Below are positions 1 to 9,963 of a DNA stretch of 64,000 bases, in pieces. The stretch comes from Brienomyrus brachyistius (Eukaryota > Chordata > Actinopteri > Osteoglossiformes > Mormyridae). Numbering within the stretch: position 1 is the first letter of the stretch; every line of letters begins with the position of its first letter. Under the pieces are notes generated by a model, which worked only from the letters and a program-made list of their open reading frames with translations, had not been told where the DNA came from and searched no databases. The DNA is taken from NCBI RefSeq assembly GCF_023856365.1, contig NW_026042778.1:35376-99375 (forward strand), read 5' to 3'. The position numbers and the translations under genes were made by a program.

Positions 1-900
1 TCCAGCACCCAGACTACAGGTGCCAAAAGGCCCAGCCTGCCTAATAATGAACCCAAAATATACATACAACAAAGAAAAAGACACAAACAAAAAAGAAAAT
101 AAAACTAGCCAGCTGCTCCCACTAAACCCCGCTCCCGAGGCCACTAAGCCGGCTGGCTTGATAATACACGATACAACCTCAGATAAAACATATTAAAGCA
201 ACACCAGGGAGGTTTACAACCTGATCCTTAAAATTATCGACCCGTAATTCCACCTTGAAAACCCCTAAAGAACAGTAGTTTACCCCATGACTCACTGCCC
301 CATTCAAACAAAAAAAAAACAGGTTTTTGGGGTAACCTTTAGGTCAGCTCTTCAAAACCAGGTATGAGGACTCTTCAGCTAATCAGTCCTCTAATTAGAA
401 ATCTAATTAGGGAGTTGCAGCGAAAACCTGCATACACACCGGCCCTTTGCGGATAAGATTGTTCACCCCTGAAACAAGCAAACAGAAAGGCTGCTACACT
501 GCAAATTCAATATGCCCGCCGATGCTCCACCAAATCTATCAGGACCCTGCCTGTCTTTCCCGTGCCTGCTCCTTTGCCAATATGCCCTACCATCGGAACA
601 TGCACAGCCATCTCGCCCCGGCTATGCCTCCAGTCCGAACTGCAGTTCCTATACCTGCCTATAATTGCCTGGCTACAATCCATCCCCCAAAATGAAATTG
701 ATGACCCAACGATCACAGCTAAGAATTCTATCCCCAAACCACTGGTCTTCCTCCCCAACCGAACGATCATTCACTGACCGTGGTAACTTATAAGGGTTGG
801 TATGATGACCAGTGGTGGACCTCACCGAACGTTTAACTGGTCTCTACACCTCGGGGGGGACATAACCTCCTCCATTATACGAGGCCTACTTGTGGATGCT
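1..900. other. Non-coding flank of the gypsy remnant, possible LTR remains
   Basis: I see no gene here. Copies lie at 19134-20033 and 37967-38866. On the minus strand the stretch follows the integrase stop codon, so a degenerate 3' LTR is possible, but I could not find clean TG/CA ends. Positions about 308-445 resemble a widely dispersed fish repeat with nested TCTAATTAGA-type palindromes. The 194-268 block recurs imperfectly at 39487-39560 in unit 3. Open frames here are short and unconvincing. Confidence 0.4.
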
Positions 901-1134
901 CTATTGCGACCCCTCCCACCAGCCCTGTCCCCGTAAAATCACAGAGTCCTCATCCGATTCCATTTCTGTTGCCCCTGTGGGCAACCCAGACTCAGGAGAC
1001 ATTACCAGAACATCTTCCCCTGACATAACAACCCCCTGTGGTACTGGACGCAACTCTGTTCGGTGAACTTGACGGACAACCCCGTCCCCCTCCATTGGAG
1101 TTGCAGAGTAAACTGCACCCTGATCTTGGGGACA
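901..1134 (-). pseudogene. Ty3/gypsy integrase C-terminal remnant (unit 1)
   Basis: Read on the minus strand, the frame contains a KIQDHWDA-type segment (fully visible in unit 3), then CPQDQGAVYSATP and VHRTELRPVP, ending at a TAG at 901-903. This matches the C-terminal integrase region of Ty3/gypsy elements, where an RNKIQDxW block precedes a GPxxxVHRTxL block. In unit 1 the frame is cut at about 1134 and continues into unrelated repeat sequence, so no integrase core (HHCC, DDE) is present. It is a dead fragment. Confidence 0.75.
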
Positions 1135-1345
1135 CTTGTAACATGCACCCATGATTTGGAACAGCAGCATACCTGTCAAGGTTTGGATTTGAAAATAAAG
1201 GAAATTTTCCGGCACCCGCCGTGAGCCATCCCACCACCGCAACCAGGCTCCAGTATCCCTTACATTTTAAGACAGGAAATATAAAATAATATAAATTATA
1301 TAAAATATAATATAAATATAAATATATAAAATATATAAAATATAA
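1135..1345. repeat. MITE-like end plus AT-rich simple sequence (unit 1; also 20268-20478)
   Basis: The first about 125 bp (CTTGTAACATGCACCCATG to CTCCAGTATC) is a dispersed sequence that recurs at 42506, 44450 and 51967, and partly at 41814. It contains ATACCTGTCAAGG, similar to the inverse of the GGGAGACTTGACAG end in the tRNA-bearing monomers, which suggests two ends of one MITE family. It is followed by a block of AATATAAATAT-type simple sequence. No coding potential. Confidence 0.65.
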
Positions 1346-2330
1346 AATAACCATTTGTCATTTATTTTCTATTAATTTTTCATGTTCACTCATGCGGCTC
1401 TGTCATTCACTAATGACTTGGATTTTTCATGCCGACTGACATCGTTCCTTCCCCGTGGGAGACAAATCTTACAGAACGCGTGACCCATCCTGCTCCTCTT
1501 CAGGAAAGTAAATTCGTCATCTTCGTCATCACCCCTTAAAACAATTACTGAAGCGAGACGGCGCACGCGTTACGGCGACAGATTTAAATTGTGAGTGCAC
1601 TATATCTCGTCGCAAATGGTGCTTAACCACGGCGGGTCTCAAGCACAGGAGACTCCCAATTTCTAAATGACACACACTTGGCTCACAGCGCAAAGTTGTG
1701 TTAAACTTGCTTTGTCTAAAGCAGGCACACACATACGAGTATGATCCTGATAGGTAACTAAGCTATCGGTCTTATGTCCAAGCGCAACATAATTTAGGTT
1801 AGAACCTCATAACAAGTATTCCCGTTCGCTAATAGAGAGATCTCTCCCAGGATATATAGAAACGGAGACACTCGTCCGAATTGAACCTGGAAACAAAGCG
1901 CTACATCTGAGAATCTCGTCAGACATAGGGTTAAAGTTTACTGCAGTTTAATACGAAAGAACTACAATGAAATCACCGAAAATAAAACAAAATAATATAA
2001 CTACTAATAATAGAAATAAAAATAACTATAATAAGCCCATATGATCCCGCTTAAATGCCTTCAGATTGCCATGAGTGCGACTTTTGCAACCAGTTGACAG
2101 TAGCGCTTCTTCACTGCACGTTCGGTCATAAAAAGTTTAAATTGTGTGCTCAGAATAAGTTTAAACCTTGTGCCTTGTGATTATTAACCAATTTTTATGC
2201 TGAATGGTCGGCTCAAACTCAATTGCGAAACACCGTGAGTCTGTTAATGTGTGACTTAAATGGAACTCATTAATAACCAGTATCACGTAATAACCTGGGT
2301 TAGAATAGAAGGCTTGTCCAACGAGCTGCG
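1346..2330. other. No gene recognised (copies at 20479-21463 and 53906-54888)
   Basis: This is unique-looking sequence without a convincing coding frame. A short segment around 1402-1433 (TTCACTAATGAC, then TTTTTCATGCCG) also occurs with different spacing in the tRNA-bearing monomers near 43898-43932. This hints at shared ancestry of the flanks. Nothing else is supportable. Confidence 0.5.
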
Positions 2331-2496
2331 TCACCAGGTAATGTAAACGATCGGTAGCGAAGCTCCCCTCACGGCCAATGAGAGAGAGTCTCGCGATATT
2401 TCAGGCGAATTTGAGGTTTCAGAGCGTAGATCGCACAGGCAGGGATTCTTGTGAGCACTCAATGAACGGAGGCTGAAGTTGTGTAAAAGACATGCA

Positions 2497-3060
2497 TTTA
2501 TTCCTATAACTAACATAAGACAGACATTACACCTAACAAACAATAAACACGAAATAACGGAGTGGACACAAACAATGTAATCATGAAAATGCAATGACCA
2601 GATTTAAAATGAGTAACCTTAAAAGGGAAAATACTGTTCTGCAAAGCAAGCAATTTGTGGAAATACTGTCCTAAAGTAATATAGCAGGTGAATAGGAGTT
2701 TAGGTTGTTATAAATGAAAGGAAGTTTGTTTACTTGGTTGCAGAGTGGGGGGGGGGGGGTCTTGGCAGTTGGTTGCGGAGGCTGATGAGCTGATGGGTGA
2801 TGGCACTCAGGGAGGCGCGGTGTTTGCAGCGGTTGTTGGAGTGGAGCCCCTCTGATTCCCTCTCCTGGTGAAGCTTGGGCTTGGTTGCAGTTCTCTGTCC
2901 AGCTGGGTCTTCACTGATAGGCTTCAGGAGGGCTTCTTGTGGGCTTCTCTTCTCTTGGGCTGATGTTCTCTGCCTCTCTTCGTGCTGATGGTCTTTTGTT
3001 TTCTCCTCCCTTCTGTTTCTCCTCTCCTGGCTTTGTTCTGAGGTGCCAGGTTTTATAGTG
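2497..3060 (-). promoter_or_regulatory. LTR-like or promoter-like stretch, minus strand (unit 1)
   Basis: On the minus strand a TATAAAACC box (3051-3058) is followed by an A/G-rich leader and then an AATAAA signal (2497-2502), with a G-homopolymer on the minus-strand C side at about 2748-2760. TATA followed by a poly(A) signal within 560 bp is the layout of an LTR (U3-R-U5), but I cannot see paired TG/CA ends, a primer-binding site or a second copy inside the unit. A short non-LTR transcription unit is equally possible. Confidence 0.25.
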
Positions 3061-3549
3061 TAAAGTTCGTGAATAGGAGTGACCAGGAATTCGACTCCTG
3101 GACCAATGGCTGACCATCCATTTGGCGGGCTTTCGGAAGGGGGTCTGTATCAGTCCTTTTGAGATTTATGACCAGAGTGATTTCCCTTGTATTGATGATT
3201 TTCGTTAGGCTGGTGTAACTTTTGATATATTCACTTTCGTGGTAACCACTGACCAGATTTGGAAACTGGAGTGATTTTCCATCGGTTTGATACCAAACAT
3301 GCCATAGCAGCCTAGCGGTTCACACCTCATACCATCTGTAATGATTAATTAATGATTACTTATATTATGTCGTTATGTTATATTACTCACACCTTATTTT
3401 ATGCCTCACAATCTATATAATTGTAAATATACTGTGTAGCTGCTGGCGCGTTCCAAACTAAATCTCATTGTACTTACAATGTCAATAAAAACATCCATCC
3501 ATCCATCTAGGCAGGCCAGTGTCGCCTCCATCCTTCCTGAAGTCAGTGA
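3061..3549. other. No gene; ends in a GATG-repeat LINE tail (copies at 22193-22681 and 55620-56108)
   Basis: No coding frame is seen. Positions 3485-3510 hold CATCCATCCATCCATC, which on the minus strand is the (GATG)n tail expected at the 3' end of the Rex1-like LINE fragment next to it. Unit 2 differs from units 1 and 3 by loss of 4 nt near 22377 and gain of AT near 22533. Confidence 0.5.
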
Positions 3550-3631
3550 TTCCTTTGTCTTTGTGCTGTTTAGTGCCAAATTGTTTGCTGAACTCCAACC
3601 TATCAGTTTCTGGACCTCATCTCTGTAAGCT
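3550..3631 (-). pseudogene. Rex1-like LINE reverse-transcriptase fragment (unit 1; also 22682-22763, 56109-56190)
   Basis: The minus strand encodes AYRDEVQKLIGWSSANNLAL followed by NSTKTKE. This resembles the Rex1/Babar-type RT segment in which a 'W...NNLxLNxxKTKE' block follows the catalytic YADD region. Only about 27 residues survive. They are in frame with the unrelated CR1-like fragment upstream, which gives an artificial fused frame (3406-4149). Confidence 0.6.
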
Positions 3632-4195
3632 GACTCATAAGAACCAAAGAGATTTACAAATGAGAGGAGGCCATTCGGCCCATCAAGCTCCTTTGAGGAG
3701 AACTTAGCTAATAGCTCAAAAATCTTATCTAGCTCTGATTTAAAAGAACCCAGGGTTTTAGCTTGTGTTACAATAACAGGAAGACTATTCCATACTCTAA
3801 CTACACGCTGTGTACAGAAATGCTTCATCAAATTCGTTTTAAAATGTTCTCCAGCTAATTTCCACTTATGGCCACGAGTTCTGGTATTTAAACTAACATT
3901 GAAATAGCCATTTGGCTGAACAGCATCCAGACCTGTTAGAATCTTAAACACCTGGATTATGTCCCCCCTTAGTCTCCTTTGCTCGAGGCTAAACAGATTC
4001 AGCTCAGCTAACCTCTCCTCATTAGACATTCCTCTAAGACCAGGAATCATTCTCGTTGCCCTACGTTGCACCTTTTCCAAGGCAGCAATGTCCTTCTTAA
4101 GGTATGGTAACCAAACCCGCACACAATATTCTAGGTGGGGTCTTACCAAGGAATTATATTATCGTAGCATCACTTGCCTTGTCTTAAACTCCACA
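3632..4195 (-). pseudogene. CR1/jockey-type LINE RT C-terminus with 3' UTR (unit 1)
   Basis: The minus-strand frame starts MVRPHLEYCVRVWLPYLKKD and continues with LEKVQRRATRMIPGLRGMS, LNLFSLEQRRLRGDIIQVFK and RTRGHKWKL, then FCTQRVVRVWNSLP. This is the well-known C-terminal half of CR1-like retrotransposon RT proteins. The end (KELDGPNGLLSFVNLFGSYES) reads through a typical 3' UTR. No catalytic RT core or endonuclease is present, so the copy is a 5'-truncated insertion. It interrupts a Rex1-like LINE. Confidence 0.8.
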
Positions 4196-4577
4196 CACCT
4201 AGAGATGCAATGTGCCTTCTCGCGTGGTGTTCCTGCAGAGGGAGTCTGTGAGTGCTGGAGATTGGGGGAGGGGGCAGTGTGGCTATGTCTGCTCTGTGTT
4301 CCTCCAGACGAGCAAAGAAGCTGTTTAGCTCCTTTGCTAAAAGGGCGTTGCTGTTAACAGTGACGGTGTTGTTGCCTTTGAAGTTTGTAATGTGTTGTAT
4401 TCCCTGCCACACCCACTGTGGGTTGTTGTATGTGAAGTAGACCTCTATTTTCTGTTTCTCTGCCTGCCTGGCAACCTTGATGCCCCTATTCAGGTTAGCT
4501 CTGGCTGCACTCTGTGTTCTTGACTGCGCTGTCTTGTCCTGTAGTATTGTATTGTTGCTCTTGTGTTTATCTTGCAC
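4196..4577 (-). pseudogene. Rex1-like LINE, segment between endonuclease and RT (unit 1; also 23328-23710, 56755-57136)
   Basis: The minus strand encodes LNRGIKVARQAEKQKIEVYF, NNPQWVWQGIQHITNFKG and LAKELNSFFARLEEHRA. This is the linker region typical of Rex1/RTE-like ORF2 proteins just before RT domain 0. The frame ends where the CR1-like insertion begins (about 4195). Together with 3550-3631 it brackets that insertion, so this is one older LINE cut by a younger one, with the RT core lost. Confidence 0.7.
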
Positions 4578-4757
4578 TTTCTCCCTCTGTTTGTGCTCCT
4601 TTCACTCTGTATAGTTCTATCTTGCCCGCACTTGTGTCATCTTGTGTTGTTTCTGTTTTTCTTCTTTGTGTTGCACCGTGGTCCAGGAGGAACAATGTTT
4701 CCTTTCACTGTGTACTGTGTATATTGCTGAAATAACAATAAACCCACTTGACCACCT
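4578..4757 (+). repeat. LINE 3' end, plus orientation (unit 1; also 23711-23890, 57137-57316)
   Basis: The sequence TTGCACCGTGGTCCAGGAGG, then a CACTGTGTACTGTGTATAT run and GAAATAACAATAAACCCACT, is the characteristic 3' terminus of a family of fish LINEs, with a poly(A)-like AATAAA. It is opposite in orientation to the neighbouring Rex1-like piece. It ends only about 145 bp before the ATG of the chemerin-like gene and probably replaced most of its upstream region. Confidence 0.6.
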
Positions 4758-4901
4758 GCCTCAATTCATCCTGAAGAGTTTTCCAATGTTGTTCAAAGGT
4801 CTGTTTGTTTCGAGTGAAGGACACGCCCCTGGACGTGCTGGATAAGGGGACCACAGATCAGTGTCCTCAGTCCTGCTTCTCCCTTCAAAGCTGAGAGGAA
4901 G

Positions 4902-7088
4902 ATGACCCGCCTGCTGCTTCTGGTTTTGGCTTATGGAGCTCTGCTTATCTCCACAGAGGCCCAGCAAGATTACCACAGTCTCCCTGCACTCACAAGACGG
5001 CCATTAAACTCGCAGTCGAAAATGCTCATCAAGGAACCCGTCAGCACATGAATTTCTATAACATCCAGGGCCGTCCGAAGGTAACTGCTGAGAAAGTGTT
5101 TACAAAAGTGTGAAACTTTCATCATCTGCAAGCTGAACTAATGAGTATCACATTGATTTTGATGTTTTAATTTCAATGCATATGATGCTTAATGTCTCTT
5201 CACAATGAAAGTGATGGTTGTATATCTCAGCCCTGGTCAATTTTACCTTCTCACAGTTTCTCTCTGAATCTGCTGCAGTCAAGTCTGTGACAGTTTGCCA
5301 TTTTTTGGGTGATTATTGTTTGTTATATTGCCTTTAAAACAGTTGTAGGCAATTTTGTATATAACGTGTTTATGTGATTTAGATCAGCAGTGAATACATT
5401 GACATTGAGATTCTCTTGAGAGCAACAAAATGTCCAAAGTCAACTGCAACAGACCATCGGGCTGACTGTATTTTCATGGACAAGAGGGTAAGTAAAGAGT
5501 CACTGTGACTGTGAGCATTGGACATATCAGTTAGCAAATTAATTTAGGTTCATGTTAACTTTTTTGATGCCCTGCGGGGGAAAGTTAGCCAACAATAAAG
5601 TAACAAATACATAGGTGGCCTCAAAGAGCCAGTTCCTTCACCTTATTCTCAAATTTTAGTAGGTTTACAGGCTTAAAGGCTGGATTACCAGGCAGAAGCA
5701 AATGCTAATCATCTGAGGGGTGACCTGTAGATTATGCTTCGAGCTATGAACCCTAGCTGGCCTTATTTAAAGACCTGTGGGCTGTACTACAAAGCGGGTT
5801 TTACATACCCAGAGTTAACTCAATCGAGCCAGGTTAACTAAAACTCATTGTTGAAATCAGCCTTAAATGGCAGTGTGGTGTTTTGTGGTGAAAGGGCAGG
5901 ACTTAACTCTTGTTTTAATTAGAAAGCCAGTAATTAAACCTGGTCAGAGCAGGGTAGATGTGCAGTGTGAATTACCCTTTAAATTTACCTCTTTAAATAG
6001 TGAACTACAGGACCACTTAGCTTGATCGGAGGACAGTATTTTAATACAGAGCAGTGTTCAGTTAAACGGGATTTGTTGTTCATACTTTTAGATGAACTTG
6101 CTTTGTATAATATAGCCTTATGGTGACCCTGCTTTGGAAGCTCTTTCCTCTAAAATTGTTCTGTGTCATTAAACCCTGCACTCCAGCAGCTCTGCCTTAA
6201 ATCATTAGATATATCTTTACTACACCTTCTCTCACTGTATTTATTGCCCACCACTCTTTAAATACTGTTTTTGTGTGTCTGTGTGTTTTTGCAGCCATTC
6301 ATTAACTGTAGAGTTTGCAGCAGACGGTCTGGTAATGATCTTACACATCCATCAAATGACTGTGTACCAAACAAGAAAGTGGATGAAGTAAGTGTAGAGA
6401 GTCTTAGCATTATGGAAATGTAACAGGTGTGTGAATTGTGTCTAAACATGTGGTTAAACTTTGATTGTGTTTGTACATGCAAAAATTTGATCAGAGTACT
6501 GTTTATTAATGACAATGTTACTTTTAATCTGAACAACAGTGGCAGCACCAAGGAAAAGCTTGGGGGGGGGGGCTCTAGCTCCTCCTCCAATGACCATAGT
6601 ACCCCCACAGCACCCCCAAAATATTGGTTTCATTTTTTCTTTAACTATCTGTAAAATCTGTATATTGTGTAAGACATTTTTGCGGTTTTTACAGCATACT
6701 TGTAGTGTATTTTTTCTTCAAAGTACACATAGAGGCTCTGTGAGCTAGACGTTAGAATTTCATATTTTATCCTATTTTATCCATGCTGTAGCTTATCGTG
6801 CTGTGTGCTTCTATACACCATCTACATAAGCTGAAAAGCTAAAGCACCCGGTCTAAATAATCTCACTCCCCTATAGCACCTGTAGCATTAAGTCACTGGC
6901 GCTGCCACTGCTGAATAAACGACTCCAATCTGACTAAACCGCTTAACTTTTCCTCCCCATGTTACATTTCAGGACAAACGACGTAATATGTGTCCTTCTG
7001 ATAAACCTCTTCTCAGACCTAAAACTGCTTGGCTTCCAAGGACACTAAAGAAGCTGAAGGAGACCGTCTGGCTGTTTCTGATGGCTGA
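4902..7088 (+). pseudogene. Chemerin/cathelicidin-like secreted cystatin-fold gene, 4 exons (unit 1, frameshifted)
   Basis: Exons: 4902-5080, 5383-5487, 6295-6387 and 6973-7088, all with AG/GT borders and phase-0 junctions. Exon 1 opens with a clear signal peptide (MTRLLLLVLAYGALLISTEA) followed by QQDYHSLPALTR. The next segment, IKLAVENAHQGTRQHMNFYN, is the cystatin helix but lies in another frame: one nucleotide appears lost near 5004. Exon 2 encodes ATKCPKSTATDHRADCIF and exon 3 RPFINCRVCSRR. The Cys spacing resembles chemerin (RARRES2) and cathelicidin prodomains, which are secreted immune ligands or precursors. Exon 4 would give a 38-residue tail, but unit 1 also lacks one C near 7028. 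No TATA box precedes the ATG, and a LINE end lies about 145 bp upstream. Family is fairly sure; subfamily is not. Confidence 0.6.
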
Positions 7089-7144
7089 TGGTCCTGCAAT
7101 GTGGACCAGAGGAGGAAACTGGGAGGGAAAATGCTTTGCTTTAT

Positions 7145-7290
7145 ATCATGCCCACCCAAAGCCCCCAGTGAGTAAGCCATAGGCGCCGATAGCATGGAAA
7201 AACTCCCAAGAAGGAAGAAACCTTGGGAGGGACCAAACTCAAAGGGGGAGCCCATCCTCCTGGGGCCGGCAAAGTGTAGGTGCAGGATCA
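7145..7290 (-). repeat. LINE 3'-UTR-type fragment (unit 1; also 26278-26420, 59704-59846)
   Basis: CCCAAAGCCCCCAGTGAGTA, GAAGGAAGAAACCTTGGGAG and GCCCATCCTCCTGGGGCCGG are near-matches to 52165-52302, part of the unit-3 LINE (minus strand). This is therefore an older fragment of the same LINE family, lying in or just after the 3' UTR of the chemerin-like gene. Confidence 0.65.
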
Positions 7291-7529
7291 CAAAAATAAC
7301 TTGACGAGAGAAACGAGAGAATTCGACTGTCCCTCACAAAAACTGTAAAGTTTTAGTGGCTAAATTGCTTTTTCTATGCCTTTTCAAACAGGAGGAGATT
7401 TGTTTGGCTATACGTAGAAATTTTCTATACAATTTAGACAGCACAGAATCATTAACCTACTTTAATGCATTTATTAATACAACCACATATTTCACACATT
7501 TTGACATCAGTCATGCAGTGAAGATACAG

Positions 7530-7985
7530 TCTCTTTATTTCTTGACGCCAAACCTCCCCATTAATCCGGGCTTGGGACCGACACCTAGTTGAGCTGGCTT
7601 TCTCCCTTAAGTGGCTGGGTTAGGCTAAACTATGTACATATTTATGAAGACTACTATAAATTTATAAAGACCTCCCTAAATATGTAGTCTAACAAAACGC
7701 AGTTTAAAGAAGGTAGCCTACCTGGTAAACAAAGAAATTAAAAGGCCCACAGCATATAATCGGGCTATATCCAAGCAGTTTTTAAGAACGTAACCTACAT
7801 GGCGAAATTGAATTACTTTCTGGACCAACAAACGCAACCAGACATGAACATTATGCACCTTCCTAGTCTTGATGTATGTCGTCATACAGATGAGGACGTT
7901 AAGGCAGCCTTTAGGTCCGACCCATCATGCACTGCAGTTTTTTGCAAATTCCTCAGATGGAAAACCATTAAATACCTCTTCTATT
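7530..7985 (+). repeat. Dispersed repeat, SINE-free copy (unit 1; also 26663-27118, 60089-60544)
   Basis: The reverse complement of 40335-41003 matches this block in several long stretches: GTGGCTGGGTTAGGCTAAAC, AACGCAGTTTAAAGAAGGTA and CATGCACTGCAGTTTTTTGC. Positions 7955-7965 correspond to the target site of the SINE at 40352, so this copy is a natural empty site. I do not recognise the family. The short frame at 7799-8059 has no recognisable product. Confidence 0.7.
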
Positions 7986-8219
7986 ACCTTATATTACCTT
8001 ATATTCATGTAATAAATATACAAATATCAATTAGTTGGAAATCAGCCAGACAGACGTAATTACTACAAATGGTTTCCACTGTATTTGTGACTCTGAGTGC
8101 CGCAGGCTTGGATGCAGTGCCGCACCATTTTGTAAGTATATTAATAAATATTAATGAGACATCACCTACCACCCTGCAAAAAAGAAATTTGCCGCTCGTC
8201 CCCCTGCACATGAACCAAC

Positions 8220-8345
8220 ATGGCTGTGTCAACCAGCGGAGCTCCGGAGCCTCTGGAGAAACACGCGGCAAAAAAGGCTCGCATACGGTCTTCCAGAGTT
8301 TGGGAATACTTCAGTCATGACACCTTTTCTGCGCCTCTACTGTAG
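8220..8345 (+). pseudogene. Small BED-finger-like ORF, possible hAT remnant (unit 1; also 27353-27478, 60780-60905)
   Basis: An ATG opens MAVSTSGAPEPLEKHAAKKA followed by RIRSSRVWEYFSHD, ending at TAG after 41 codons. A basic stretch followed by S-x-VWxYF resembles the start of BED zinc fingers in ZBED/hAT transposase proteins, but the CxxC...HxxxH ligands are not reached. It could be a first exon or a truncated hAT N-terminus. It is conserved in all three units. The function call is weak. Confidence 0.3.
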
Positions 8346-8961
8346 CTGGCGTTAATGACGCTGTTTCAGCCATTTTATATTTTCTGTTTACTTATTCTGT
8401 CATGTAAGACTGAGACAAATTATCGTTTACGACTATTCTTACACACTGTAGCCTGACTTGCTGACTTAAGTAAGCTTAACTATAAGCTACCTTTGCTAGT
8501 GTTTGTGAATAACATGTTTCTCTAGTTATGAAATTATTCCATGTTTTAGCATCTGTTTCAACATTAAAGTCAAATTGGTATATTGAAATATGTAAAAACT
8601 ATTGAACTATTAGCTTAAGTCTAACATAGAAAATCCTACTGAATCTCTTAAGATTTTCCTTTTTTGTTAATGCACTAATGTTTAAGAAGTGTCTTAAATT
8701 GAAATTTCAGATTTGTGTGTGGGTGGGAGTGGGTGAATTGTATTAAATTCATACATTCATTCTTTTGGCTCAGACATTACTGACCTAAAACAAATTGAGG
8801 CATTGGGTAAGTGCTTAAATTAGCTACTAAATGGCAAAAAATATTCTAAATATCACATTTTCCATTCTTCGGTATAATTTTAATGAATCACCTATGCTGC
8901 CAAACATTAACGCATAGATTGTCACAACACTCTATGTTTTAGTTCTTCTTTATGTGTATAG
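8346..8961. other. No gene recognised (copies at 27479-28093 and 60906-61520)
   Basis: AT-rich sequence without a coding frame. If 8220-8345 and 8962-9253 belonged to one gene this would be its intron: it ends in TATGTGTATAG, but no donor is obvious at the left. Confidence 0.4.
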
Positions 8962-9253
8962 GACGGTGTGTGATGGTTCTGGTGGTGGGTGGTGGCCGAC
9001 GCTGCTCGCGATGTTTGGCTATGCTGCAGTCCCAGGGACCAAGTTGGAACACATTTCCACCTTCAAGCTTAGGTGGAAAAACGGCACCGAGACCCAGCAG
9101 CAGGACAACTTCTTGTCCAGACAACCAGCCCTGCTTCATCATTGAAGTAAGCCTGTGAACAGGAGCGAGATGTACTTCTGCAGTGGATGTTATAGCGGAA
9201 AGAACATCCCCATCCTCACGTCTGCCGGAGTGCCCCCTCAAGTGGGTGTGTGA
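8962..9253 (+). pseudogene. Cys-rich exon candidate, frame broken (unit 1)
   Basis: This matches the open exon of units 2 and 3 but has an extra TG near 8966, an extra G near 8986 and one C missing near 9153, so the frame is lost. All three are run-length differences, so sequencing error is possible. See 28094-28383 for the readable copy. Confidence 0.45.
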
Positions 9254-9293
9254 CTTAACTCGATGGATGAATTGGACAGAATGTACTGTTACT

Positions 9294-9896
9294 AGAGGTC
9301 GACCGATATGGGTTTTTCAAGTCAAGGGTCAGGCGATGGCCGATATATGCTGCTGATTTTTTTTGGCCGATAATTGGACGTTTTCCCCTCTATTTGCATG
9401 GTAAAATATCACACTAATAATAACAAACGATACACAAAATTTCTCAATTTAGCATTTATTGAATACTCAACTTGGAAACAATAACACATTTATAAACAAT
9501 AAAAATAGCAGCATCAGAATCTCTGTTAGTGCACAATATAGCAGCAAACTCCTCATGTTTGACGGAAGGAAATTTGTAAACAATACAAAAAGGAATAAGC
9601 ATGTTATCTTTAGTTGTAATCCCACTTCCAGTCCCTGAGTCTTACTCACCACACTCATACTTCACAGCAAACAGACAGCAGTTAATTAACCAGAAGAGAA
9701 AAATGCAAAAACACAACAGAACTTGTAAATAATAACAAACTAATAGACAATAAAAATAGCAGCATCAGAATCTCTATTAGTGCCAAATATAGCAGCAAAC
9801 TCCTCATGTCTGACGGAAGGAAAATTTGTAAATACACAAAGGAATGAGCACATCTTCAGTTTTAATCCCATTTCCAGTCCCTGAGTCTTCCTCATC
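9294..9896. repeat. Dispersed fish repeat with an internal duplication (unit 1; also 28424-29028, 61851-62455)
   Basis: It starts AGAGGTCGACCGATATGGG, a phrase found in a widely dispersed vertebrate repeat. Inside, the block around 9494-9660 (AACAATAAAAATAGCAGCAT onward, through CAGCAAACTCCTCATG and CCAGTCCCTGAGTCTT) is repeated at about 9746-9893 with a period near 252 bp. No coding capacity seen. Confidence 0.65.
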
Positions 9897-9963
9897 CCAC
9901 AAGCAGGCAAGGCATGTCACCCCGGTTGTGTGACACTTATTTTATATAATAAAATAAGTGCCC
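9897..9963. repeat. Detached TA-array monomer fragment with a perfect palindrome (unit 1; also 29029-29094, 62456-62521)
   Basis: GCAGGCAAGGCATGTCACCC and GGTTGTGTGACA are the core of the array monomer that otherwise starts only at 12400. Here the monomer runs into CACTTATTTTA-TATAA-TAAAATAAGTG (about 9936-9962), a perfect 11-bp-arm inverted repeat, and then the gypsy-like GC block. The array therefore once began here and was split by the material up to 12399. Confidence 0.7.

Noticed and set aside
992..1354. Frame starting MVILYFIYFIYLYLYYILYN
   Set aside because: It is translated AT-rich simple sequence running into the complement of the gypsy fragment, with no independent support.
2497..3060. 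A complete endogenous retrovirus in minus orientation
   Set aside because: Only a TATA box and a poly(A) signal are seen. No gag, pol or env reading and no paired LTR was found.
3406..4149. A 247-codon gene on the minus strand
   Set aside because: It is LINE reverse-transcriptase debris fused across an insertion junction, with no catalytic core.
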